Of a stretch of 34,346 nucleotides of DNA, positions 1 to 7,714 are shown piece after piece (position 1 is the first letter of the stretch; the number at the start of each line of letters is the position of its first letter). The position numbers and the translations under genes were made by a program. The DNA comes from a virus, in IMG/VR virus record IMGVR_UViG_3300042465_000944, positions 1-34,346 of that record. One strand, given 5' to 3'. Below the pieces are notes generated by a model. That model was not told where the DNA came from. It did not search any database and saw only the letters and a list, made by a program, of their open reading frames with translations.

Positions 1-1
1 T

Positions 2-88
2 ATTGCCGTGGATATGCAAATTGTTGTTGTTGATCTGCAAGAATGGTCGGAGGCTCAAGTTGAACAAAGTACAACGCAAACACTTTGA
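2..88 (+). CDS. C-terminal part of a small phage protein continuing from the right end of the window
   Basis: An open frame enters at the left edge and stops at TGA 86-88, giving 28 residues rich in V, Q and E (…VVVDLQEWSEAQVEQ…). Joined to the ORF that starts at 34282 and runs off the right edge it stays in frame (65 + 88 = 153 nt, 50 codons plus stop). The joined product is a short, probably helical, charged protein. It overlaps the start of the Ref-like nuclease by 29 nt. Function is not recognised. The reading depends on the molecule being circular; as a linear fragment this is only the tail of an unknown gene. Confidence 0.55.
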   Translation: MAVDMQIVVVDLQEWSEAQVEQSTTQTL

Positions 89-326
89 AAAACTTGCAGA
101 GCTTGGATGCTCGTTGTGCCGACACTTAGGTTATGGGGAAACACCCAGCCATTTGCATCACATAAGACGATTAGGGATGAAACGTGAAAATTCGCCGATT
201 ATACCGTTATGCCCAAATCATCATACCGGCAATGATGGGGTACACGGACTGGGTAAAAAGGCGTTTGCTCAAAAGTATGGGGTTACAGAAGAAGATTTAC
301 TAACCCAGACAGAGGCGTTATTGTGA
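60..326 (+). CDS. Ref-like RecA-dependent HNH nuclease
   Basis: 88 residues from a TTG start chosen because GGAGG at 49-53 lies six bases upstream; the open frame extends further left without an ATG. Zinc and nuclease signature: C17-x2-C20, HLHH at 31-34, CPNHH at 51-55, H62, followed by an amphipathic helix (KKAFAQKYG). This matches the C-terminal catalytic part of phage P1 Ref (recombination enhancement function) and its short phage relatives, which cut displaced DNA strands with RecA in the known case. It overlaps the RusA gene by GTGA, so both are probably translated together as a recombination pair. The P1 enzyme is longer at the N terminus, so RecA dependence here is inferred only. Confidence 0.8.
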   Translation: MNKVQRKHFEKLAELGCSLCRHLGYGETPSHLHHIRRLGMKRENSPIIPLCPNHHTGNDGVHGLGKKAFAQKYGVTEEDLLTQTEALL

Positions 327-676
327 TTGCCACACTACAGTTGCCGTTACCGCCATCAATGAACACTTATTGGCGCAACTTTAGGGGCAGAACAATCCTT
401 AGTCAAGGCGGTAGAGATTACAAATTAGCGGTGCAAGAGTACGTTACGGTCAACAAAATACCTAGTTTTGGCTCAAACAGGCTTATGGCGATCATTACAA
501 TCTTTCCGCGGGATAAGCGCAGCATTGACCTAGATAACCGGCTCAAGGGCTTATTTGACGCTTTGCAAGACGCAGGCGTATTTGATGATGACGGTCAATT
601 TGACAAGATCGAGATAGCTAGAGGAAAGATTAAGAAAGGTGGTGGATGTACAATTGTGATTGCAATTCTTGAATAA
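323..676 (+). CDS. rusA: RusA-family Holliday junction resolvase
   Basis: 117 residues from a GTG start overlapping the upstream stop (GTGA). The N-terminal PPSMNTYWR (residues 10-18) and the acidic core D69-x-D71-N-R-x-K75, followed by an alanine-leucine segment and VFDDDGQ (residues 86-92), are the RusA hallmarks; the two aspartates and the lysine are the metal-binding and catalytic residues of the family. The enzyme works as a dimer cutting four-way junctions after the CC step. In phages it resolves branched DNA before packaging. Neighbouring Ref-like nuclease, ERF annealase and SSB fit one recombination module. Length is normal for the family. Confidence 0.93.
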   Translation: MIATLQLPLPPSMNTYWRNFRGRTILSQGGRDYKLAVQEYVTVNKIPSFGSNRLMAIITIFPRDKRSIDLDNRLKGLFDALQDAGVFDDDGQFDKIEIARGKIKKGGGCTIVIAILE

Positions 677-694
677 ATTAAGCACAATATAGCA

Positions 695-1054
695 ATGGAA
701 AAAGACGCTGCCGCTTTTATCTCCGTTTTGCTGCATAGCGGCACGGTTGCCCATTTTCAGCATTTCTCGACAGATTCCTATGCAAAACATAAGGCTTTGC
801 GAAAGTATTACAACCAAATCATTGACCTGGTTGATACATATGCTGAATCGTACCAAGGCAAATACGATCAAATCAAAAAGTTTCCATCAGACTTTCACGG
901 TGAACGAGAGCCGGTCAAGTATTTTGAAGGTTTGAAAGAGTTTGTTGAGGAAAGCAGAGAACATCTGCCGCAAGACACGGAATTACAGAATATTGTCGAT
1001 GAAATTGCAGGCTTGATTAATAGCACGTTGTACAAACTTAGATTCTTGAAATAA
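695..1054 (+). CDS. DUF5856-like, ferritin/Dps-like helical protein
   Basis: 119 residues, mostly helical, with conserved H, E and D positions: GTVAHFQHFSTDSYAKHKAL near residues 16-35, YYNQIIDLVDTYAES near 38-52, and a C-terminal DEIAGLINSTLYKLRFL. This pattern agrees with my recollection of the phage family DUF5856, which has a ferritin/Dps-like helical bundle. Metal binding is inferred from the H/E/D spacing, not shown. It stands alone 18 nt after rusA, with no obvious Shine-Dalgarno (AGCAATGG context), and precedes a small lysine-rich ORF. Role in the phage is unknown. Confidence 0.7.
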   Translation: MEKDAAAFISVLLHSGTVAHFQHFSTDSYAKHKALRKYYNQIIDLVDTYAESYQGKYDQIKKFPSDFHGEREPVKYFEGLKEFVEESREHLPQDTELQNIVDEIAGLINSTLYKLRFLK

Positions 1055-1064
1055 GGAAATCACC

Positions 1065-1247
1065 ATGAAATACGGTAACGACTTCAAACGCCCAGCCGGT
1101 GCAGCATCATCAGATACTAAGGTCGAGCGCAAAGAAATGAAAAAAGACGGTGTTGGAATGGGCAAGATGGATGCCGTGGGCAAAGACAAGAAATTTGACA
1201 CAGGCCGCACAGAAGGGATTTGCTACGAACATAAACGTGGCGATTAA
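1065..1247 (+). CDS. Small lysine-rich hypothetical protein
   Basis: 60 residues, preceded by AAGGA at 1053-1057. The protein is highly charged (many K, D, E and G), with no hydrophobic core and a single cysteine near the C terminus (GICYEH), so it is probably disordered or works bound to a partner. It is the last gene before the terminator at 1256, hence the end of the early rightward operon that starts at 28542 and crosses the window ends. No function is recognised. Confidence 0.65.
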   Translation: MKYGNDFKRPAGAASSDTKVERKEMKKDGVGMGKMDAVGKDKKFDTGRTEGICYEHKRGD

Positions 1248-1255
1248 ATCGAAAA

Positions 1256-1284
1256 CCCAATAACTCGCAATTATTGGGCTTTCT
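1256..1284 (+). terminator. Rho-independent terminator after the early operon
   Basis: Perfect 8-bp stem CCCAATAA (1256-1263) / TTATTGGG (1271-1278) with a 7-nt loop, followed by CTTTCT. AAAA at 1252-1255 can extend the stem against the pyrimidine tail, which suggests some function on both strands. It sits 9 nt after the stop of the last early gene and separates it from the virion gene cluster. Confidence 0.75.
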
Positions 1285-1308
1285 AACCAAACATAATAGG
1301 AGTTATGA

Positions 1309-1524
1309 ATGGCTGCTATCAATTCTAGTGCCTCATGCTACGACTGTCTATTTTGGCGGCGTGGTGATCTCATGGGGCTATGCAGACGCTATCCCGAAAC
1401 GTTCAATAAGCACCAAAGCGATTGGTGTGGCGAATACAGCAAAATTGTTGTAAATGTTGAACCGTATCAAGAAGTTATGAAAAAGCGTGGCAGACCTGCA
1501 AAAGTCGAGGCTACAGATGCTTAG
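1309..1524 (+). CDS. Small four-cysteine (probable zinc-binding) phage protein
   Basis: 71 residues; AGGAG at 1298-1302 is 6 nt before the chosen ATG (another ATG at 1305 is in a different frame). Cysteines C10-x2-C13, C25 and C40 in the setting CYDCLFW…LCRRYP…DWCGEY form a pattern seen in many short phage proteins and probably bind one zinc ion. The basic C-terminal tail (KKRGRPAK) looks like an AT-hook and could touch DNA. It overlaps the GroES start by ATGCTTAG, so translation is coupled. No defined function. Confidence 0.75.
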   Translation: MAAINSSASCYDCLFWRRGDLMGLCRRYPETFNKHQSDWCGEYSKIVVNVEPYQEVMKKRGRPAKVEATDA

Positions 1525-1783
1525 ACCATTACAAGATAAAATCGTTGTTAAGCCGCAACCACGGGTAAAAAGCACAATTATTGACGTAATCATGTCTGAG
1601 AAAGATAATATGGGTACGGTCATAGCAGTCGGGCCGAAAGCCGCAGATAAAGTACAAGTGGGCGATTTCGTTCGCTTTGGTACGATGGGTAACGATGAAT
1701 ACCTTAGTTATCACGAATACCACGAAGGGCAAGAAAAATACCTTGTAATGTCTTGGAAAGACGTTTGTTTTGTTCAAATTTAA
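1517..1783 (+). CDS. groES: Phage-encoded GroES-like co-chaperonin
   Basis: 88 residues. The start at 1517 is chosen over an earlier in-frame ATG (1487) because GAGG lies 6 nt upstream and because homology begins here with LRPLQDKIVVKP, the GroES signature. GTVIAVGP (residues 33-40) and VQVGDFVRFG follow, and the protein ends in the usual beta strand (VCFVQI). GroES caps GroEL; phage versions such as T4 gp31 and Rb49 CocO adapt the host chaperonin to fold capsid protein. The mobile loop (around residues 14-32) lacks the normal GGIVL and reads STIIDVIM, as expected of a diverged loop. Its place ahead of the capsid genes fits a coat-folding role. Confidence 0.88.
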   Translation: MLRPLQDKIVVKPQPRVKSTIIDVIMSEKDNMGTVIAVGPKAADKVQVGDFVRFGTMGNDEYLSYHEYHEGQEKYLVMSWKDVCFVQI

Positions 1784-1792
1784 AGGATTATC

Positions 1793-2194
1793 ATGGGAAA
1801 TTCAGTCGCAACTGGCGTGGCTTATGCTGACCCAGAGTTCACTACCGTTTACGCAATCGCAGAAATTGGCTATGCGGCAGATGCCCAGGGCGCAGTTACA
1901 CAAGCCACAAGCAAATCAACTGGCGTGACGCTAAACAAGTCAGCCGGTAAGATCACAATGAACGGTGCAGCACTTGGTGCTGGCGCAACCGCATTGTTTA
2001 CGCTAACCAACAGCATGATTTCAGCAAAAGACGTTTTGATTGTTAACGTTGGGTCTGGTGGCACAAGTGGCGCATATTGGCCTTACGTTGCAAACCTGTC
2101 GGCAGGAACTGCTGTAATTGGTCTTTACAACAACACCGCAGGGTCATTGTCAGAAACCCCAGTTATTAATTTTGCAATCATTCATTGTGCATAA
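1793..2194 (+). CDS. Beta-rich probable virion protein
   Basis: 133 residues, with AAGGA 6 nt before the ATG. It is rich in A, G, T, S and short hydrophobic strands with almost no charge, for example GVTLNKSAGKITMNG (residues 44-58), ATALFTLTNSMI and VIVNVGSGGTSGAY. This composition and strand pattern are typical of phage capsid decoration or fibre-tip domains, and near-identical short proteins are common in phage genomes. No membrane segment. Its location before the terminase genes does not settle the role. It ends TAATG into the next gene. Confidence 0.6.
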   Translation: MGNSVATGVAYADPEFTTVYAIAEIGYAADAQGAVTQATSKSTGVTLNKSAGKITMNGAALGAGATALFTLTNSMISAKDVLIVNVGSGGTSGAYWPYVANLSAGTAVIGLYNNTAGSLSETPVINFAIIHCA

Positions 2195-2448
2195 TGGCTA
2201 AGTCAGTATCCTTATCGGTCAAGCGTGGTGAAAAGCTACCTGTTAAAGAAGGTGCTGGGTTAACTGCCAAAGGTAGAGCCAAGTACAACGCTGAAACAGG
2301 TAGCAATTTAAAAGCACCTGCGCCTAAACCAAAGACTGAGGCTGACAAAGGTCGCAAAGCATCATTTTGTGCAAGGATGGGCGCAGTTGCTGCCAATGCT
2401 AAAGATGGTGAACGTGCTAAAGCATCTCTTAAACGTTGGAAATGTTAA
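2194..2448 (+). CDS. Small basic protein, DUF6321-like
   Basis: 84 residues from the ATG in the TAATG junction; a GTG nine bases earlier is open but adds nothing conserved. The motif GLTAKGRAKYNAETGSNLKAP, then KASFCARMGAV, and a C-terminal KASLKRWKC are the signature of a short phage family that I recall as DUF6321. It is strongly basic, with two conserved cysteines. Members usually lie in the packaging region of podoviruses and siphoviruses, as here. Biochemical role unknown. Confidence 0.7.
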   Translation: MAKSVSLSVKRGEKLPVKEGAGLTAKGRAKYNAETGSNLKAPAPKPKTEADKGRKASFCARMGAVAANAKDGERAKASLKRWKC

Positions 2449-2450
2449 TC

Positions 2451-2603
2451 ATGGCTAAGACAGGACTTTATTCAAACATTCACGCCAAGCAAGAACGCAT
2501 CAAACAAGGTTCAGGCGAGAAAATGAACAAGGTGGGAAGTAAAACCGCCCCATCTGCCAAAGACTTTAAATTAGCTGCAAAAACAGCAAAGGTTAAAAAA
2601 TGA
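2451..2603 (+). CDS. Small basic protein of the GLYxNIHAKxxRI type
   Basis: 50 residues, two bases after the DUF6321-like stop. The pattern GLYSNIHAKQERIKQGSGEKM…GSKTAPSAKDF…AAKTAK is conserved among many phage small proteins and is recognisable although no function is attached to it. It is basic and probably largely helical or disordered. Its stop overlaps the next start (ATGA), which shows it belongs to a tightly coupled string of packaging-region ORFs. It is too short for most gene callers. Confidence 0.7.
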   Translation: MAKTGLYSNIHAKQERIKQGSGEKMNKVGSKTAPSAKDFKLAAKTAKVKK

Positions 2604-2752
2604 TCCTTGATTTAACACCGCAGCAATGGAATTTTATTGCCGCAGCCTTGCGTGAGTTTCCTGCAATCATTGCCAAAACATCTGAGGAAGTTTTAGCTGA
2701 AATGTCAAAGCAGGCATCTGCCGCAGCACCCCCAACTGAGCCACACGAATGA
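2600..2752 (+). CDS. Small acidic helical protein
   Basis: 50 residues. Start and stop both overlap neighbours by ATGA, and the reading frame is short but coherent: LDLTPQQWNFIAAALREFPAIIA forms a likely amphipathic helix, followed by a second helix and a proline-rich acidic tail. Coupled overlaps on both sides are the main evidence that the gene is real. It could be a small partner of the packaging proteins, but nothing identifies it. Confidence 0.6.
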   Translation: MILDLTPQQWNFIAAALREFPAIIAKTSEEVLAEMSKQASAAAPPTEPHE

Positions 2753-2946
2753 CACCTAACGTCTATTTGCCATTTCCAACGCCACAAAACACTTCAGAGT
2801 TAAATGAGGATGTAGCGGCATTGTTAAAGCAGCCAGGCGTGCCGGTGGAACTGTTGAACGAATACAACCAAGTTATTGACTCGCCACAGACTCAGGCAGA
2901 CATTGATGAGGCGCAGGCTAATTCGGACTCGATGAGCAATGAGTAA
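2749..2946 (+). CDS. Hypothetical protein upstream of the small terminase
   Basis: 65 residues, starting in an ATGA overlap and overlapping the TerS gene by 8 nt. Composition is acidic and polar (N, D, E, Q), with a PFPTPQNTSEL start and a central helix VAALLKQPGVPVELLNEYNQVI. No motif is recognised. It is kept because of its coupling with both neighbours and absence of any competing frame. Confidence 0.6.
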   Translation: MTPNVYLPFPTPQNTSELNEDVAALLKQPGVPVELLNEYNQVIDSPQTQADIDEAQANSDSMSNE

Positions 2947-3340
2947 TCCAGTAGGTCGACCCAGCAAGTACGATCCTGCCTTTTGTGAACGGGCTATTGA
3001 ACTTGGAAAGATTGGCAAATCGACTGAGGCAATTGCCGCAGAATTGATGGTTGGAACAGCAACTTTGTACCGTTGGAGGGATGAATTTCCCGAATTTCGA
3101 GATGCCTTGGACTTGGCAAAGGATTTAGAGTTGCTTTGGTGGGAAGATACCGCCCAACAGAACCTGATTAATCAGTACCAAGGCGATAATCTCAATGCCT
3201 CAGTCTGGTCACGCTCGATGGCTGCAAGGTTTCCTAAGAAGTATCGGGAATCAACCAAGACTGAGATTACAGGTGCTGATGGTGCGCCATTGTTACAGGG
3301 CATCGAAGTATCTTTTGTAACTCCAAAGACTAATGAGTGA
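2939..3340 (+). CDS. Terminase small subunit
   Basis: 133 residues. N-terminal helix-turn-helix: GRPSKYDPAFCERAIELGKIGKSTEAIAAELMVGTATLYRWRDEFPEFRDAL (residues 5-57). A helical oligomerisation region follows (LAKDLELLWWEDTAQ), then a C-terminal tail likely to touch the large subunit. This layout matches P22/Sf6-type small terminases, which recognise the pac site and hold DNA for the motor. It overlaps the large subunit by 8 nt, the usual TerS-TerL order. A pac site often lies in the terS gene; none can be named here without mapping. Confidence 0.85.
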   Translation: MSNPVGRPSKYDPAFCERAIELGKIGKSTEAIAAELMVGTATLYRWRDEFPEFRDALDLAKDLELLWWEDTAQQNLINQYQGDNLNASVWSRSMAARFPKKYRESTKTEITGADGAPLLQGIEVSFVTPKTNE

Positions 3341-4610
3341 CGTTCAAGGCGCAATTGCAAAGGCTCAGTTTCCAGTAAAGTTAGCCTGCCTATTTGAAAA
3401 GTCACGGTACAAAGTCTTATATGGTGGTCGAGGTGGGGCTAAGTCTTGGGGCGTGGCCCGTGCATTATTGATCCTTGGGGCTAAGAAACCAATCCGTGTT
3501 CTTTGCGCCCGTGAGTTTCAAACATCCATCAAAGATTCGGTTCACAAGCTATTGTGCGACCAAATCGAGGCTCTTGGACTGCTAGGTTTTTATGAGATCA
3601 CCCAAGCATCAATCCGTGCAACTAATGGCACAGAGTTTGCCTTTGCCGGTCTAAAGAACAACGTTGCCAACATCAAATCCTTTGAGGGTGTAGACATTTG
3701 CTGGGTTGAGGAGGCGCAGACCACTAGCCGATTGTCTTGGAATATCCTTATCCCAACGATCCGTAAACAAGACTCAGAGATATGGATTACGTTTAATCCT
3801 GAGTTGGAATCTGACGAAACTTACCAACGCTTTGTGTTGAACCCCCCATCTGATTGCATTGTGCAGAAGATCAATTGGTCGGACAATCCTTGGTTTCCCC
3901 AAACGCTCAGACTAGAAAAGGATGCCTTACGGGATCGTGATCTAGAGGCGTACAACACGGTTTGGGAAGGTATTTGCCGCCAGACGGTAGATGGCGCAGT
4001 CTTTGCTAAAGAAATGCAAATGGCTGAACTCGATGGGCGCATTACCCGTGTGCCATACGATGCAGCCAAACCTGTCCATGTGATCTTTGACTTGGGTTGG
4101 TCAGACTCAACAGCCCTTTGGTTTCTACAATTTGTGGGCATGGAAACCCGTCTGATCCGATACATTGAAGATAGCCAAAAGACCATTCAGCACTATTTAG
4201 CCACGATGCAAACCTATGGGTACGTTTATGACACGCTATGGTTGCCCCACGATGCACAGAACAAAACCTTGGCTGCTAATGGGCGCAGCATCGAGGAAAT
4301 TGTTAGAAACTCAGGATTTAATACAAGAATCATCGAAAAAGCACCAATTACCGATTCTATTAACGCTGCCCGTACAATTTTCGCAAGTTGCTATTTCGAT
4401 AGAGAAAATTGCCACGAAGGTCTACAATGTTTAAGAAATTACCGATATGACGTTGACCCAGATACCAAAATGTTCAGCAAAACGCCGGTGCATGACAATT
4501 ATTCGCACGGTGCTGATGCGTTCAGGTACATTGGGTTAATGATTCACGAACCACGGAAAGCGAGGAAACCTAAACCCGCTTACGTTCAAAGCGCAGGATG
4601 GATGGGATAA
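3333..4610 (+). CDS. terL: Terminase large subunit (ATPase-nuclease packaging motor)
   Basis: 425 residues, normal length. Walker A GGRGGAKS at 31-38, Walker B VDICWVEE at 120-127 with the catalytic glutamate, and coupling motif WITFNP at 151-156 form the ATPase. The RNase H-like nuclease has acidic residues D253 (HVIFDLGWSD), D307 (LWLPHDAQN) and D395 (SHGADAFRY). This is the PBSX/Terminase_3-type family, mostly from headful-packaging phages, which agrees with the circular joining of the window ends. It docks on the portal encoded next. The stop overlaps the chosen portal start (TAATG). Confidence 0.95.
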   Translation: MSDVQGAIAKAQFPVKLACLFEKSRYKVLYGGRGGAKSWGVARALLILGAKKPIRVLCAREFQTSIKDSVHKLLCDQIEALGLLGFYEITQASIRATNGTEFAFAGLKNNVANIKSFEGVDICWVEEAQTTSRLSWNILIPTIRKQDSEIWITFNPELESDETYQRFVLNPPSDCIVQKINWSDNPWFPQTLRLEKDALRDRDLEAYNTVWEGICRQTVDGAVFAKEMQMAELDGRITRVPYDAAKPVHVIFDLGWSDSTALWFLQFVGMETRLIRYIEDSQKTIQHYLATMQTYGYVYDTLWLPHDAQNKTLAANGRSIEEIVRNSGFNTRIIEKAPITDSINAARTIFASCYFDRENCHEGLQCLRNYRYDVDPDTKMFSKTPVHDNYSHGADAFRYIGLMIHEPRKARKPKPAYVQSAGWMG

Positions 4611-6697
4611 TGGATGACTTTGATTCACGCATCGAGGAAGCTAAGAAATTCCTGCGATTAGCAGCTGACGCAGACGCACAGAATCGTTCAGAGGCTCTTG
4701 AAGATTTAAAGTTTGCAGCTGGCGATCAATGGCCTGTCGATATTCAGAATAGCCGCCAGTTAGAGGCTCGGCCCTGCCTGACCATCAATAAGATTGATTC
4801 TTATGTGCGCCAGGTCACAAACCAACAACGCCAACAGCGACCACGAATTAAAGTCCACGGTATGAATAATGAGGCTGACGCTAAGTTGGCTCAGATCATT
4901 ACAGGAATCTGCCGCCATGTTGAGGTTAATTCTGATGCTGATAATGCTTATGACAACGCTTTTGATTACGCTGTCCGTATGGGTTGGGGCTTTATTCGTG
5001 TTGTTACAGAGTATGTAAGGGAAGATTCGTTCGATCAAGAGATTTACATTAAGCCGGTTGAAAACCCATTTACCGTTTACTTTGATCCCAATTCAGTTGC
5101 ACCGGATGGCTCAGATGCTGAAAAATGCCTGATTACAACGGTGATGGATAAGAAAATCTTTCACAAGATGTATCCAGATGCTGATGATGGATCAGGTTTT
5201 AGTCAGCGTGGAACTGGTGACAGCAACGCTGAATGGGTGATGAAAGAGGATATTCGGATTGCTGAGTATTTTTATACTGAGCGCAAGAAAGCCAAACTAG
5301 CTATGTTGTCTGATGGTACATCTGCATATGAAGATGAATTGCCCGATCCTGAGATGTTGGCAGCGGCAGGCATTGAGGTTATCGACACAAGAGATTCGTA
5401 CAAAAAGGTTATTAAGTGGGTCAAGTTGACCGCTATGGAAATCCTTGAGGAAGGCGATTGGGCAGGGAAATACATCCCAATTGTGCCGGTCTATGGTCAG
5501 CAATTGATTGTTGAGAACAAGCGTAAAAAGTTTGGCTTGGTTCGCATGGCTAAAGACCCGCAGCGGATGTATAACTTTTGGCAAACGGCGGCAACTGAAA
5601 GTGTTGCATTAGCACCTAAAGCTAAATGGTTGATTGCAGAGGGTCAAGACGAAGGCCACGAAAACGAATGGGCAGCGGCTAACATTAAATCTAGCCCTGT
5701 CTTACGTTATAAACAACGTGATATTGAAGGTGCGCCTGCACCTGCACCGCAGCGTTTGCAACCTGAACCGCCTCCAGCAGGAATTTTGACCGCAGCAGCT
5801 ACCATCAACAGCGATTTGCAAGCCGTGATCGGCATCTTTGATCCAAGCCAAATGCCAACCGGCAATGTGTCTGGCAAAGCATTACAGGGTCAGCAACAGC
5901 AAGTTGATATGTCGAATTACCATTATTTCGACAATTTGACCCGTTCAATCAAACAAATTGGTCGCATTATTCTTGACCTGACACCAAAAATTTACGATGC
6001 CCAACGAGTGATGCGAATTATTGGTGCTGATGGAAAGCCTGAACTGGTCACAATTAATGAGCAAAAAGTTGATGAAATGGGCGTTATGACCATTCTCAAT
6101 GATGTGACTGTGGGCGAATACGATGTGGTGATGGATACTGGCCCAGGCTACAACTCTAAGCGTCAAGAAGCAGTTGACTCGATGATGCAGCTATTGACCG
6201 CTGATCCTGCGCTGATGACTCAGGCCGGTGATCTGATCTTTAGAAACATGGACTTCCCTGGCGCAGATACCATTGCTGACCGTTTGGCAGCTGCTAACCC
6301 ATTGGCTCAGATTGATGAGAAATCACCAATACCGCCACAAGTTCAGATGCAACTGGCGCAGTCTAAACAGATGATTGAGCAATTGCAGCAACAAATGCAA
6401 GAAATGGCAATGAATATGAAGTACGGCGCAAGCATCAAACAATTGCAAGAGGAAGCCGAAACTAAACGTGAACTTATGCGCCAGACTTCAAAAGCATATC
6501 AGATTGATACTCAGGCTCAAAGTGCTGAAATGATTGCCAAGTTGAAAGTAGACGTTGCTGCTAATGACACGGTGATCGACAATCAAACCAAATTAAAGAT
6601 TGAAAGTATTAAAGCGCAATTGGCGATGCTTTTAGCAAGCCTTGATGAAAAGGATGTGTCAATTGCAACTCAAGAAGCTATTGAGCGAAGTATCTGA
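4610..6697 (+). CDS. P22-type portal protein
   Basis: 695 residues from ATG 4610. An ATG at 4598 is in frame but has no room for a ribosome site, whereas 4610 forms TAATG with the terL stop and has AGGA and GGGA upstream. The start FDSRIEEAKKFLRLAADAD…EALEDLKFAAGDQWP and later KQIGRIILDLTPKIYDAQRVMRI segment match P22 gp1-like portals. A long Q/E/M-rich helix (last 110 residues, QLAQSKQMIEQLQQQMQEM) resembles the P22 barrel. As a dodecamer it forms the DNA channel, terminase dock and site for gp4-type tail proteins. Confidence 0.92.
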   Translation: MDDFDSRIEEAKKFLRLAADADAQNRSEALEDLKFAAGDQWPVDIQNSRQLEARPCLTINKIDSYVRQVTNQQRQQRPRIKVHGMNNEADAKLAQIITGICRHVEVNSDADNAYDNAFDYAVRMGWGFIRVVTEYVREDSFDQEIYIKPVENPFTVYFDPNSVAPDGSDAEKCLITTVMDKKIFHKMYPDADDGSGFSQRGTGDSNAEWVMKEDIRIAEYFYTERKKAKLAMLSDGTSAYEDELPDPEMLAAAGIEVIDTRDSYKKVIKWVKLTAMEILEEGDWAGKYIPIVPVYGQQLIVENKRKKFGLVRMAKDPQRMYNFWQTAATESVALAPKAKWLIAEGQDEGHENEWAAANIKSSPVLRYKQRDIEGAPAPAPQRLQPEPPPAGILTAAATINSDLQAVIGIFDPSQMPTGNVSGKALQGQQQQVDMSNYHYFDNLTRSIKQIGRIILDLTPKIYDAQRVMRIIGADGKPELVTINEQKVDEMGVMTILNDVTVGEYDVVMDTGPGYNSKRQEAVDSMMQLLTADPALMTQAGDLIFRNMDFPGADTIADRLAAANPLAQIDEKSPIPPQVQMQLAQSKQMIEQLQQQMQEMAMNMKYGASIKQLQEEAETKRELMRQTSKAYQIDTQAQSAEMIAKLKVDVAANDTVIDNQTKLKIESIKAQLAMLLASLDEKDVSIATQEAIERSI

Positions 6698-6703
6698 TAA
6701 CTA

Positions 6704-6731
6704 TTGACTATTTGTATAAATGCTTTAATAT
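6704..6731 (+). promoter_or_regulatory. Sigma70-like promoter before the scaffold and coat genes
   Basis: TTGACT (6704-6709), 16-nt spacer, TAATAT (6726-6731), 52 nt before the scaffold start, in an 85-nt gap that is one of the few real gaps of the virion cluster. It could give extra transcription of scaffold and coat, which are needed in large amounts. Evidence is the hexamer match and position only. Confidence 0.55.
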
Positions 6732-6745
6732 ATTTAGTAACCTTA

Positions 6746-6763
6746 CCAGTTAGGTTTAACTGG
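6746..6763 (+). promoter_or_regulatory. Leader hairpin between promoter and scaffold gene
   Basis: CCAGTT (6746-6751) pairs with AACTGG (6758-6763) around AGGTTT, just downstream of the predicted start of transcription. No U tract follows, so it is not a standard terminator. It may protect the mRNA 5' end or serve as an operator. Confidence 0.4.
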
Positions 6764-6782
6764 GTTAATTCTTGGGTAGACC

Positions 6783-7688
6783 ATGAGCGATAAAGAAGCA
6801 GGATCGGTAGTAACAAGTGAAAATTTAGCCGAATTTAATGCGAATAAACTGGGTTTAGCTATAGAGGAAACTCCTGTTGTGGCTGATTCGTCAGAGCCGA
6901 CAGTTGAGGAAGATTCACAGAGTGAACCGGTTGCAGAAGATGATGGCGATGCAGCAGAAAAACCGAAACAAAATCCTAAACTTGAAAAACGATTTTCTGA
7001 GTTAACCAAGCAACGTGAATTAGCTAGGCAAGATGCAGCTAGAGAACGTGAGCAACGTGAGGCTTTAGAGGGTCGGTTACGGGAACTTGAGCAGAGAACT
7101 ACTCCTAAACAGGAAAGTGATCTGACCGCAGAACCCCAGCCAAGTCAATTTAGCGATGCTTTTGAATATGCAAAGGCGTTGGCTGAATACTCGGCTGAAA
7201 AGGCTTTAGCAGACAGGGATCGGCAAGACGCAGAACGCAAGGCAAACGATGCGAGAGATCAGGTCATTCAGACTTGGGCAAAACGCCTCGATGCAGCCAA
7301 AGCAGAATTGCCCGATTTTGAGGAAATGGTACAGTCCGCAGATGTCAGGGTATCTGACCAAGTGCGGGATGCCATCTTAGAGAGCGATGTAGGGCCACGA
7401 ATCCTGTATCACTTAGCTGAGAATCCTGAGTTTGCTAACGAACTGACAGCGATGCCAGTTACCAAAGCCTTGAGAGAGTTAGGGAAATTGGAGGCACGAT
7501 TTGAACCTGCGAAAGTAGACGAATCGAGCAAAGGAAAACCTGCTGTTGTGAAGTCTAAAGCACCTGCACCAATACGGCCTTTGAAGTCTAGTTCTGGCGC
7601 AATGGATGCACCGATTGACTCTAATGGAGAGTTTCACGGTACATATCAGCAATGGAAAGAGGCGAGAAAGGCTCAAAAGATCAGGTAA
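6783..7688 (+). CDS. Scaffolding protein
   Basis: 301 residues. The first 60 are very acidic and disordered. Residues 65-110 form a coiled coil (KRFSELTKQRELARQDAAREREQREALEGR in part), followed by further helices and a P/K/S-rich linker. The last 30 residues (FHGTYQQWKEARKAQK) form a basic amphipathic helix, the usual coat-binding element of scaffolds. Position between portal and coat is that of P22 gp8. The protein guides procapsid assembly, limits portal to one vertex and leaves before packaging. Sequence similarity in this family is low; the call rests on order and layout. Confidence 0.85.
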   Translation: MSDKEAGSVVTSENLAEFNANKLGLAIEETPVVADSSEPTVEEDSQSEPVAEDDGDAAEKPKQNPKLEKRFSELTKQRELARQDAAREREQREALEGRLRELEQRTTPKQESDLTAEPQPSQFSDAFEYAKALAEYSAEKALADRDRQDAERKANDARDQVIQTWAKRLDAAKAELPDFEEMVQSADVRVSDQVRDAILESDVGPRILYHLAENPEFANELTAMPVTKALRELGKLEARFEPAKVDESSKGKPAVVKSKAPAPIRPLKSSSGAMDAPIDSNGEFHGTYQQWKEARKAQKIR

Positions 7689-7714
7689 TCAACTTTTCTC
7701 ATTAAGGAAATATC

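Noticed and set aside
551-871. 106-residue ORF on the minus strand
   Set aside because: It is opposite RusA and the DUF5856-like gene, is cysteine-rich with random composition, and has no ribosome site.
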